Source: Pseudomonadota bacterium
GTDB taxonomy: Bacteria; Pseudomonadota; Alphaproteobacteria; Rhizobiales; Beijerinckiaceae
Direction: 5' to 3'
Length of the DNA: 16,039 nucleotides
Assembly (NCBI GenBank): GCA_023386115.1
Contig: JAEWKL010000506.1
Location: 1 to 16,039 of the forward strand
Positions 7,430 through 13,681 of the stretch are shown here, one piece after another. A program made the position numbers and the translations under genes. The notes under the pieces were generated by a model. It did no database searches, was not told the origin of the DNA, and was given only the letters and a program-made list of their open reading frames with translations. The first letter of the stretch is position 1; every line of letters starts with the position of its first letter.

Positions 7430-8611
7430 TCACCGTGACGTCCCCGAAAATTCCGTGGCCGACGACGCCGCGGCGAGGGTCAGCGTCAGGGCGAAGCAGG
7501 CACCGTTCGTCCCCGACACCGCGAGGTCGCCGCCGAGCTGGCGGGCGAGCCCGTGGATCACCCGCATGCCGAGGCTGCGGCGCGCCGCGCCCGTGTCGAA
7601 CCCCTCCGGCAGGCCGACGCCGTCATCCGAGACGCTCAGGCGCACCCGGCCCTCACCCGAAGGCACCGCCTCGACCCGCACCGGGCCGTCGCCGCCCGGA
7701 TAGGCGTACTTGATCGCGTTGGTGACCAGCTCGTTGACGAACAGCCCGAGCGGGATCGCGAGATCGGCCGGGATCGGCATGGCGGGCGCCGCGCAGGTGA
7801 TGGCGTGGCCGGGCGCGCTCTCGCGCAGCTTCTCGCACAGGCTGCCGAGGAAGCCCGACAGCTCCACCGCCGCGAGGTCGGGCTGGCGCCAGAGCTGGTC
7901 GTGCACCTGCGCCACCGCCTCGACCCGCGAGCGGGCATCCGCCAGGGCATCGCGGGCCTGTTGGTTCTCGGTGGTGCGGGCCTGGAGCGAGAGCAGGCCC
8001 GCCACGGTGGCGAGGCTGTTCTTGACCCGGTGGCTCATCTCGCGGGTGAGCAGCTCCTGCCGGTCGAGGGCGGCCTGGAGCCGGGCTTCCGCGCGCTGGC
8101 GCTCGATGGCGCCGCCGAGCAGGTTGGCGAAGCCCTGCATGAAGGCGATGTCGGCCTCGTCGAACTGGCCCTCGCGGGTATCGTCGACCTCGAGCACGCC
8201 GAAATCGCCCTCGCGGTTGCGGATCAGCACGTTCAGCGCCCGGCGCACGCCGTGATCGGCCATCAGCTGGGGGGTGCGGAAGCGGCGCTCGTTCTCGAGG
8301 TGGTTGGAGATCACCGGCTGCCCGGTCTTGAGGGCGTAGCCCGCCGGCGAGGCGAGGTCGGCCCCGACGAGCGCCTTGCCGACGACGTTCGGGCCCCAGC
8401 CGACACCGGCGATGACGAGCAGGGTGTCCCGGCCCGGCTTGTATTCCAGCGCCTTGCAGAACTGCGCCGACATCCCGTCCGCGCACAATTCCGTCGCGCG
8501 TTGCAGCAGCCGGCCGAGATCGTCGGCGCGCAGGGCCTCGACGCCGAACTCGGACAGGATCTTCTGCTGCTTCAGGCGGTATTCGAGATCCGGACGGCTG
8601 AGCTCGGCCAT
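7430..8611 (-). CDS. GAF domain-containing sensor histidine kinase (HisKA_2 type)
   Basis: Cytosolic sensor kinase (393 aa), with no membrane segment or signal peptide. The ATG at 8611 is chosen because AGGA lies nine bases upstream; a TTG 30 bases earlier is less likely. A GAF sensor domain spans about 15-170 (for example VLEVDDTREGQFDEADIAF at 139-157). The HisKA_2 dimerisation domain contains EMSHRVKNSLATVAGLLSLQ, with the phospho-accepting histidine at H194. The ATP-binding domain shows the N-box FVNELVTNAIKYAYP (291-305; N293, N298), a G1 box DDGVGLP (329-335) and a G2 region SLGMRVIHGLARQLGG (346-361). No response regulator is adjacent, so its partner must be elsewhere. It precedes the sugar importer on the same strand with a 142-bp gap, so co-transcription is possible but not shown. 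The signal is unknown. Confidence 0.92.
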   Translation of the reverse strand: MAELSRPDLEYRLKQQKILSEFGVEALRADDLGRLLQRATELCADGMSAQFCKALEYKPGRDTLLVIAGVGWGPNVVGKALVGADLASPAGYALKTGQPVISNHLENERRFRTPQLMADHGVRRALNVLIRNREGDFGVLEVDDTREGQFDEADIAFMQGFANLLGGAIERQRAEARLQAALDRQELLTREMSHRVKNSLATVAGLLSLQARTTENQQARDALADARSRVEAVAQVHDQLWRQPDLAAVELSGFLGSLCEKLRESAPGHAITCAAPAMPIPADLAIPLGLFVNELVTNAIKYAYPGGDGPVRVEAVPSGEGRVRLSVSDDGVGLPEGFDTGAARRSLGMRVIHGLARQLGGDLAVSGTNGACFALTLTLAAASSATEFSGTSR

Positions 8612-8830
8612 CGTGATGGGTCCTGTCCTTTCCCTGCGCAAGCTGCGGGGCCTGTCCTGTCGCGGGCCCGCAGCGTGGCCGGCATCGCGCCAGAGGGCTC
8701 ACGTCTGCCGGGGCGGGTCAAGCGCGTCGAACGGTCGAGCCGCGATGCGCCCCGGCCGTCGACCCTGTCGGCGCTGCTCCGCCGCCCCATATCCTGTGCT
8801 GCAGTGCACATGATGCAGGAGTGCCGATCC
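8612..8830. other. Intergenic region between divergent kinase and small-protein genes
   Basis: These 219 bases should hold the promoters of both the histidine kinase (-) and the four-cysteine protein (+). I see no convincing -35/-10 pair. The only notable structure is TGTGC-N6-GCACA at 8795-8810, about 20 bases before the small gene's start. No additional gene is supported. Confidence 0.4.
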
Positions 8831-9040
8831 GTGCTGCGCCTCCTCGCCCTCGTGGTCATCCTGGCCGCCGCCGTGACGATCCTGGTCACGCTCTTGCGGC
8901 CGCCGCCTCTCCGGGCGCAGGCGGAGGAGGGCTATTGCCGCCCTCCCCTCAAATTCGCCGCCGGCGCCTGCGTGGCGCAATGCCCGGCCGGCTACGAGGA
9001 TCGCGGCCGGGTCTGCAGCTTCCGCAGCCTGTCGCGCTGA
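8831..9040 (+). CDS. Small membrane-anchored or secreted four-cysteine protein, function unknown
   Basis: A 69-residue product starting at GTG 8831, chosen because AGGAG (8817-8821) lies nine bases upstream; two in-frame ATGs at 8810 and 8813 have no such site. Residues 2-22 (LRLLALVVILAAAVTILVTLL) are a strongly hydrophobic helix, either a signal peptide (possible cleavage near LRAQA) or a membrane anchor. The short exported part has four cysteines at 36, 47, 51 and 62, spaced symmetrically C-x10-C-x3-C-x10-C, within GYCRPPL, GACVAQCPAGYEDRGR and VCSF. This fits a small disulfide-bonded fold in the periplasm. It is convergent with the HxlR gene, whose stop is only four bases away. I do not recognise the family. 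Confidence 0.65.
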   Translation: MLRLLALVVILAAAVTILVTLLRPPPLRAQAEEGYCRPPLKFAAGACVAQCPAGYEDRGRVCSFRSLSR

Positions 9041-9044
9041 CTCG

Positions 9045-9437
9045 TCAGGCCGCGTCCGCCTCCTGCCCTGCCGGCGTCCGCGGCGCCGGGGTCGCATGCG
9101 CGTCGCCCCAGGCCTTGAGCGCCCGGATCACCGGCTCGAGGCTGCGGCCGCGCTCGGTCAGGCGGTACTCTACCCGCGGCGGCACCTCGGCATAGACCGT
9201 CCGGCGGAGGAACCCGTCCGCCTCCAGCTCGCGCAGCTGGTTGGTCAGCATGCGCTGGGTCACGTTCGGCATCCGGCGGCGCAGCGCGTTGAACCGGAGC
9301 GCGTCCTCCGGCCCCGGCGCCTCCGCCATCAGGTGGTAGAGGATCACGCCCTTCCACTTGCCGTCGATCAGCTGCAGCGTCGCCTCGACGGCGCAGCCCG
9401 GGCTGCAATCCAGGCTGCGGTGCCGGGTGCGGGCCAT
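9045..9437 (-). CDS. HxlR-family winged-helix transcriptional regulator
   Basis: DNA-binding regulator (130 aa, typical family length). The ATG at 9437 follows AAGGA at seven bases. The family pattern is clear: a cysteine-containing N-terminus (C11, C15), VEATLQLIDGKWKGVILYHL (17-36), a helix-turn-helix region at about 48-75 (FNALRRRMPNVTQRMLTNQLRELEA in two helices), and the wing YRLTERGRSL (91-100). HxlR proteins with a conserved N-terminal cysteine near the KWK motif (HypR, YodB, QorR types) sense oxidants or electrophiles by thiol chemistry and usually control an adjacent oxidoreductase. Here a quinone-reductase-like gene diverges 189 bp away. The presence of two nearby cysteines is worth noting. 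Inference: a redox or electrophile-responsive repressor of the divergent gene and probably of itself. Confidence 0.93.
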   Translation of the reverse strand: MARTRHRSLDCSPGCAVEATLQLIDGKWKGVILYHLMAEAPGPEDALRFNALRRRMPNVTQRMLTNQLRELEADGFLRRTVYAEVPPRVEYRLTERGRSLEPVIRALKAWGDAHATPAPRTPAGQEADAA

Positions 9438-9626
9438 GACGGTATCCTTTTCGACACTATGGGCGCTTCATGTGCGTTCTTGCGCAGTCTGAGAGTAGCG
9501 GTCATCTCAGGCCACGTCATCTCTGAGCCGCCCTGCTCACGCAGGTCATCTCAGATTCTTGTTTTTGCATCATTCATTTCGCCGAACCGGTGACCACTTC
9601 GGCGAATGATGCACAGGAGACCGCCC
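9438..9626. promoter_or_regulatory. Divergent promoter/operator region of the HxlR and oxidoreductase genes
   Basis: This gap must contain both promoters. It is relatively AT-rich at 9554-9580 (GATTCTTGTTTTTGCAT, then CATTCATTT), which fits a promoter, but I cannot assign -35/-10 boxes with confidence. It carries the inverted repeat at 9566-9613 and three copies of GTCATCTC (9501, 9516, 9545). CTGAG/CTCAG half-sites alternate in orientation at 9489, 9505, 9523 and 9550. Confidence 0.6.
9566..9613. promoter_or_regulatory. Imperfect inverted repeat, candidate HxlR operator
   Basis: The inner arms TTCGCCGAA (9578-9586) and TTCGGCGAA (9598-9606) match over nine bases. The outer arms TGCATCA (9566-9572) and TGATGCA (9607-9613) match over seven, with a 5-nt spacer only on the left. 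The centre (9587-9597) contains GGTGACC. The right arm ends two bases before the AGGAG site (9615-9619) of the oxidoreductase gene, so a bound repressor would block transcription and, as RNA, the hairpin would crowd the ribosome-binding site. Whether HxlR binds here is inferred. Confidence 0.5.
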
Positions 9627-10643
9627 ATGCGCGCCGTCGGTTACCAGACCTCCCTGCCGATCGAGGACGAGGCCGCCCTCCAGGACATCACCCTGTCCAG
9701 CCCCGAGCTCACGGGGCGCGACCTCCTGGTCGAAGTCCGGGCGGTGTCGGTGAACCCCGTCGACACCAAGGTGCGCCGCCGCGCTGCCCCGGACGCGGGC
9801 GGCTGGAAGGTGCTGGGCTGGGATGCTGCCGGCATCGTCGTGGCGGCCGGCCCGGCGGCGACGCGGTTCCGCCCCGGCGATGCGGTGTTCTATGCTGGCG
9901 CCCTGGAGCGTCCGGGCACCAATGCCGAGTTCCACCTCGTCGACGAGCGCATCGTCGGCCACAAGCCCGCCTCGCTCTCCTTCGCCGAGGCCGCGGCCCT
10001 GCCGCTCACCGCGATCACCGCCTGGGAGACGCTGTTCGACCGGCTCGACGTGCGCAAACCCGTGCCGGGGGCCGCGAAGGCCGTGCTGATCGTCGGCGGG
10101 GCCGGCGGCGTCGGCTCGATCGCGACGCAGCTCGCGCGCCAGCTCACGGATCTCACCGTCATCACCACCGCGTCGCGGCCCGAGACGCAAGCCTGGAGCC
10201 GCGACCTCGGCGCCCACCACGTGGTCGATCACGGGGCATCGCTCGCGCGGGCCGTGGCCGATCTCGGCCTCGGCGCCCCAGGCCTCGTCTTCTCGACCAC
10301 CCACACCGACGCGCACCTGCCGGCGCTGGTCGAGCTGATGGCGCCGCAGGGGCGGCTCGCGCTGATCGACGACCCGTCGACGCTCGACGTGTCGCTCCTC
10401 AAGCGCAAGAGCCTGTCGCTGCACTGGGAGTTCATGTTCACCCGGCCGATGTTCGGCACCGCCGACATCGCGGCGCAGGGTGAATTGCTGGACGAGGTGG
10501 CGCGGCTCGTCGAGGCGGGGAAGCTGCGCACCACCCTCGCGGACCATTTCGGGCCGATCAATGCCGCGAACCTGCGCCGGGCGCACGCGCTTCTTGAGAG
10601 CGGACGGGCGAAGGGGAAGATCGTGCTGGAGGGGTTTGCGTGA
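9627..10643 (+). CDS. Zinc-type alcohol dehydrogenase-like protein / NADPH:quinone oxidoreductase family
   Basis: Soluble medium-chain dehydrogenase/reductase (338 aa) expected to reduce quinones, enones or related electrophiles with NAD(P)H. The ATG at 9627 is chosen over two ATGs at 9606/9609 because AGGAG lies seven bases before it. It has a GroES-like N-terminal domain (about 1-125; SVNPVDTKVR, VLGWDAAGIV, PGDAVFYAG) and a Rossmann domain with VLIVGGAGGVGSIATQLARQ (153-172). The sequence MRAVGYQTSLPIED and GTNAEFHLVDERIVG are typical of the zinc-binding dehydrogenase subfamily known as adh_fam_1 (from memory). There is no cysteine in the whole protein, so the classical catalytic and structural zinc sites are absent. 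It diverges from an HxlR regulator, a common arrangement for electrophile-detoxifying reductases. The substrate is unknown. Confidence 0.92.
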   Translation: MRAVGYQTSLPIEDEAALQDITLSSPELTGRDLLVEVRAVSVNPVDTKVRRRAAPDAGGWKVLGWDAAGIVVAAGPAATRFRPGDAVFYAGALERPGTNAEFHLVDERIVGHKPASLSFAEAAALPLTAITAWETLFDRLDVRKPVPGAAKAVLIVGGAGGVGSIATQLARQLTDLTVITTASRPETQAWSRDLGAHHVVDHGASLARAVADLGLGAPGLVFSTTHTDAHLPALVELMAPQGRLALIDDPSTLDVSLLKRKSLSLHWEFMFTRPMFGTADIAAQGELLDEVARLVEAGKLRTTLADHFGPINAANLRRAHALLESGRAKGKIVLEGFA

Positions 10644-10702
10644 GGGGCGACGCCTCGGATCAGGTTACTGACCTCGGCTGAGTGCGCGCAGCGCTGCCAT
10701 CC

Positions 10703-10753
10703 CACAGGGTCATCTCGGGCTCGACGAAGTCGAGACCGCGGGATGACCCTGTG
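10703..10753. terminator. Long hairpin after the oxidoreductase gene (terminator-like dispersed repeat)
   Basis: The outer arms CACAGGGTCATC (10703-10714) and GATGACCCTGTG (10742-10753) pair perfectly over 12 bp. The inner arms CTCGAC and GTCGAG close a GAA loop (10720-10734), with a partly paired middle. It begins 60 bases after the oxidoreductase stop and would fold strongly in RNA. ATATTCTCTCTGTTTG follows, which is T-rich but not a clean T-run. The CTCGACGAAGTCGAG core looks like a dispersed intergenic element. Confidence 0.55.
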
Positions 10754-10959
10754 ATATTCTCTCTGTTTGACTTGTTCCGAAGCAAGGAGGGCGCGGGATC
10801 CCGTCTCCAGGCGATGGCGGGCTTGCCCGATATCGCTGCAAGGTGTGGGTGAGGGCGCTACGGTTCTGAGGTCAGGCTCTCGCCGTACCGATACCAGCAC
10901 CACGCTCAGGGCTTTACGCGGAGGCGTGTCACCCTCACGCGGGATCTTCGATCCCCCGG

Positions 10960-10983
10960 CCCCTCTCCCACACGGGAGAGGGG
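10960..10983. repeat. GC-rich hairpin repeat (CCCCTCTCCC/GGGAGAGGGG)
   Basis: Perfect 10-bp arms (10960-10969 and 10974-10983) with an ACAC loop. It is the same general design as the element at 1-24. It lies 82 bases beyond the stop of the - strand gene ending at 11066, so it may also act as its transcription stop. There is no T-run on either side. Confidence 0.6.
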
Positions 10984-11065
10984 AGACGCGCTCGATCTTT
11001 CTCAGATCGGATCAAATGGTGACCGCATGGGACGGGAAATCGTTGTGCGAAACGTCTGCCGATCC

Positions 11066-11500
11066 TCAGCGCATCACCTGCCGATACGCGCGATGCACCT
11101 TCGCCCTGGCGTGATGCCGGTGCTTCACCCGCACGGCCCGCGCCCGCGGCGCGGCGCCGGGCTCGCCATAATAGCCTGCCGGCGCATACCCGTCGCCCGG
11201 CGCGCCATACTGGTAGCCGCGGACCGGCCGCATCGGGGCCTGGATCGCGTCGTAGGGACCGTGCCCGGTCCGCGCCCGGTAGGCCGCACCGGCGAAGTCG
11301 CCCGGGGTCGGCGGAGTGCCAGGCTGCGAGAAGGTGGTCTCGGGCCGATAGGCCGGCCCCCAGCCGATCTCGTCGTCGCCGGCCGGATCCCGGCCCGGGA
11401 AGCCGGTGACGTAGCCGACGCTCTGGGCCGCGGCCGGCAGCGCCGCGGCGAGGGTCGCGAAGCCGGCGAGGAGACTCGCCGCGAGGAGGCGTGCGCGCAT
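11066..11500 (-). CDS. Secreted hypothetical protein with basic His/Arg-rich C-terminus
   Basis: Unrecognised 144-residue protein. The ATG at 11500 follows AAAGGA at seven bases. Residues 1-25 form a clear signal peptide (RARLLAASLLAGFATLAAALPAAA, cleavage near AAA|QS). The mature part is rich in glycine, proline and tyrosine (GWGPAYRPETTF, GYQYGAPGDGYAPAGYYGEPG) and is probably extended or disordered. The last 25 residues are strongly basic and histidine-rich (VKHRHHARAKVHRAYRQ). The protein has no cysteines. It lies 26 bp after the next upstream - strand gene, so the two probably form one transcript. The secreted location is well supported; I cannot suggest a function. Confidence 0.75.
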   Translation of the reverse strand: MRARLLAASLLAGFATLAAALPAAAQSVGYVTGFPGRDPAGDDEIGWGPAYRPETTFSQPGTPPTPGDFAGAAYRARTGHGPYDAIQAPMRPVRGYQYGAPGDGYAPAGYYGEPGAAPRARAVRVKHRHHARAKVHRAYRQVMR

Positions 11501-11526
11501 GGATGGGTCCTTTCCGGGTACGAGGG

Positions 11527-11913
11527 TCAGTAGGCCCGGCTGCCGAGGACGTAATCGGCCATGCGGTGCGGGCGGTTGAGCGGCCCTTCGCTCACGCTGT
11601 CATTGTAGTAACCGAACCCGGTCGGCCCGAAGGCGCCGCCATTGGTGACGGCAGCGACCGGCACGGCGCGGATCGCCAGGAATCCGTTCGGCAAGGGGCC
11701 GGTGCGGCCGACCGGCAGCGGACCGACGACCACGTCGGGCGAGACCTGCAGGACGGTGGGGCCGGGCGCGGCGGCACGATTGTAGATGTCCGGCTCGACG
11801 ACCGGCGGGCGCACCCGCACCGCGAGCGGCGACTGCGCCAAGGCCGAACCGGACGCGACGGGGCCCATGAGGCAGGCCAGGGCGGCGAGCAGCAGGAGAC
11901 GATGATGGACCAC
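11527..11913 (-). CDS. Secreted hypothetical protein
   Basis: Unrecognised protein of 128 residues if it starts at GTG 11913. That start is preferred because GGAGG lies nine bases upstream; an ATG at 11922 directly abuts the same GGAGG, which is too close for normal initiation. The N-terminus VHHRLLLLAALACLMGPVASGSALAQ is a signal peptide with a probable ALA|Q cleavage site. The mature protein is proline/valine/glycine-rich (VRVRPPVVEPDIYN, VSPDVVVGPLPVGRTGPLP, GAFGPTGFGYYND) and ends ADYVLGSRAY. It is first of two tandem genes with the 144-residue secreted protein. Function unknown. Confidence 0.72.
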   Translation of the reverse strand: MVHHRLLLLAALACLMGPVASGSALAQSPLAVRVRPPVVEPDIYNRAAAPGPTVLQVSPDVVVGPLPVGRTGPLPNGFLAIRAVPVAAVTNGGAFGPTGFGYYNDSVSEGPLNRPHRMADYVLGSRAY

Positions 11914-12006
11914 GCGGGGCATCCTCCGATGAGGGATGCCGGTCAACGCGCGGGGAGCGGCACCCGGTTCCAGGGCGCGGCGTGCTGTCCAGGGCGGAAG
12001 GAGGCG

Positions 12007-12222
12007 TTAGCCCTTGGTGCGGACCACGACCTCGCGCTCGCGCTGCACCCGCTCGCAATCGGCCCAGTAGCCGTTGAGGAGAGCCGGGGTGGAGGAGCAG
12101 CGATAGGCGACATCGGGGCTCGGGGCCGGGACGGGGTCGCGGGCGATGATCGGGTTCGGCGCGCAGGCGGCCGGCAGGGCGGCCGCGGCGGCGAGAACGA
12201 CGAGCTTCAGCGAGCGACGCAT
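12007..12222 (-). CDS. Small lipoprotein-like hypothetical protein
   Basis: A 71-residue product from ATG 12222, with AGGG eight bases upstream; the open frame continues further up, but only this start places a signal at the N-terminus. Residues 1-19 (RRSLKLVVLAAAAALPAA) form a signal peptide ending at C20 (LPAAC), a lipobox-like site although proline at -3 is unusual. The mature part has two more cysteines (C42, C56), which could form a disulfide, and the segment YRCSSTPALLNGYWADCERVQ. It is probably attached to the outer membrane or periplasmic. It lies between the two secreted proteins and the aminotransferase on the same strand. Function unknown. Confidence 0.7.
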   Translation of the reverse strand: MRRSLKLVVLAAAAALPAACAPNPIIARDPVPAPSPDVAYRCSSTPALLNGYWADCERVQREREVVVRTKG

Positions 12223-12360
12223 CGGATACCCTAAGGTGGAGCGAAACCTTGGCCGCACCCTGACGCCGCACGGGCCCCGGATCAACCCGGAGCCGGGCCG
12301 GGCAACGGCCGGGAAGCGCGATTGCGCCGCCCCTGTCGCCCCCCGGCCACAAGAGGGAGT

Positions 12361-13581
12361 TCAGCCGACCTTCTGCATCGGCACGACGTTGTGCAGCGTG
12401 CGGTCGGCGCCGTCGAAGAAGCGGCGGATGTTGCGGGCAGCCTGGCGGATGCGCTGCTCGTTCTCGACCAGCGCAATGCGCACGTAATCGTCGCCATGCT
12501 CGCCGAAGCCGATGCCCGGCGCCACCGCCACATCGGCCTTCTCGACCAGCAGCTTCGAGAATTCGAGGCTGCCGAGGCCGCGGAAGCGCTCCGGGATCGG
12601 CACCCAGGCGAACATCGAGGCGGAGGGCACCGGGATGTCCCAGCCGGTCTTCTGGAACGCGTCGACCATCGCGTCGCGGCGGCGGCGATAGGTGGCGCGC
12701 ATCTCGTGGATGCAGTCCTCCGGGCCGTTCAGCGCCGCCGTGGCGGCGACCTGGATCGGCGTGAAGGCGCCGTAATCGAGGTAGGACTTCACTCGCGTCA
12801 GCGCCGCGAGCAGCCGCTCGTTGCCGACCGCGAAGCCCATCCGCCAGCCGGCCATCGAGAAGGTCTTGGACAGGGAGGTGAACTCGACCGCGACGTCGAT
12901 CGCGCCCGGCACCTGCAGCACGGAGGGCGGCGGGTTGTGGTCGTCGAAGTAGACCTCGGCATAGGCGAGGTCGGAGAGCAGGATCAGCTCGTGCTTCTTC
13001 GCGAAGGCGACGAGGTCGCGGTAGAAGTCGAGGGAGGCGACATAGGCCGTCGGGTTCGACGGGTAGCAGACGACCAGCGCCACGGGCTTCGGGATCGAGT
13101 GCTGCATCGCCCGCTCGGCCGCCGGGAAGAAGGCCGGGGTCGGCTCGGCCGGAACCGAGCGGATCACGCCGCCGGCCATCAGGAACCCGAAGGCGTGGAT
13201 CGGGTAGCTCGGGTTGGGCACCAGCACCACGTCGCCCGGCGCCGTGATGGCTTGCGCCATGTTGGCGAAGCCCTCCTTGGAACCGAGCGTCGCCACCACC
13301 TGGGTGTCGGGGTTGAGCGAGACGCCGAACCGGCGCTGGTAGTAGTTCGCCTGGGCGCGGCGCAGGCCCGCGATGCCCTTCGAGGCCGAGTAGCGGTCGG
13401 TGCGCGGCTTGCCGGCGGTCTCCACCAGCTTCTCGATCACGTGGCGGGGCGCCTCGAGGTCCGGGTTGCCCATGCCGAGATCGATGATGTCGGCGCCGTT
13501 GGCGCGGGCGGCGGCCTTGATCCGGTTGACCTGCTCGAAGACGTAGGGGGGCAGTCGCTTGATGCGATGAAAATCGGTCAT
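12361..13581 (-). CDS. alaC: PLP-dependent aminotransferase, AlaC-type (glutamate-pyruvate / LL-diaminopimelate aminotransferase-like)
   Basis: Cytosolic fold-type I aminotransferase (406 aa) that interconverts pyruvate and alanine using glutamate. The ATG at 13581 follows AGGA at seven bases. The sequence tracks E. coli AlaC (412 aa) closely from RIKRLPPYVF to the C-terminus. Visible active-site features: the PLP lysine K239 in TSLSKTFSMAGWRMGF, N176 in YPSNPTA, D204 and Y207 in LLSDLAYAE, the glycine-rich start of the phosphate site in LGSKEG (99-104), and the carboxylate-binding R368 in YVRIALVEN. Close relatives in alphaproteobacteria are often labelled LL-diaminopimelate aminotransferase, so the substrate assignment is less certain than the family. 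It is separated from the upstream lipoprotein gene by 100 bp. Divergent linkage to phaC is seen just beyond. Confidence 0.93.
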   Translation of the reverse strand: MTDFHRIKRLPPYVFEQVNRIKAAARANGADIIDLGMGNPDLEAPRHVIEKLVETAGKPRTDRYSASKGIAGLRRAQANYYQRRFGVSLNPDTQVVATLGSKEGFANMAQAITAPGDVVLVPNPSYPIHAFGFLMAGGVIRSVPAEPTPAFFPAAERAMQHSIPKPVALVVCYPSNPTAYVASLDFYRDLVAFAKKHELILLSDLAYAEVYFDDHNPPPSVLQVPGAIDVAVEFTSLSKTFSMAGWRMGFAVGNERLLAALTRVKSYLDYGAFTPIQVAATAALNGPEDCIHEMRATYRRRRDAMVDAFQKTGWDIPVPSASMFAWVPIPERFRGLGSLEFSKLLVEKADVAVAPGIGFGEHGDDYVRIALVENEQRIRQAARNIRRFFDGADRTLHNVVPMQKVG

Positions 13582-13681
13582 GGCCGGGTCCTGGATCGGC
13601 GCCGCCGCTGCGACGCGCGTGTCACACACGCTGTCTAGAGGGGTTTTCGGGCAAGAGGAAGTTCGGGTGCTCGGCGTTGCG

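Larger units (their letters stand above)
10644..11065. other. 422-bp gene-free stretch rich in palindromic repeats
   Basis: No credible gene is seen: the open frames here have no ribosome-binding site or recognisable protein. It holds the 10703-10753 hairpin; GGAG..CGGGATCCCG..CTCC (10787-10808), which contains a 10-bp palindrome; GGGATC-TTC-GATCCC (10941-10955); and the CCCCTCTCCC hairpin at 10960-10983. The wording of several pieces (GTGTGGGTGAGGG, CGGCCCCTCTCCC) suggests accumulated dispersed intergenic elements. Confidence 0.6.

Noticed and set aside
7553..9040. Long + strand open frame (495 codons) opposite the histidine kinase
   Set aside because: Most of it is an antisense shadow of the kinase. 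Only the last 69 codons, from GTG 8831, have a ribosome-binding site and protein-like features, and these are listed separately.
9501..9552. GTCATCTC repeats as a CRISPR-like array
   Set aside because: The repeated unit is only eight bases with unequal, short spacing and no cas genes nearby.
10767..11114. 115-codon + strand frame in the palindrome-rich gap
   Set aside because: It has no ribosome-binding site, runs through hairpin repeats, and overlaps the end of the secreted-protein gene on the other strand. The protein looks random.
12322..13638. Long + strand open frame opposite alaC
   Set aside because: The opposite strand has an unmistakable aminotransferase with all active-site residues. 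The + frame has Arg/His/Gly-rich shadow composition.
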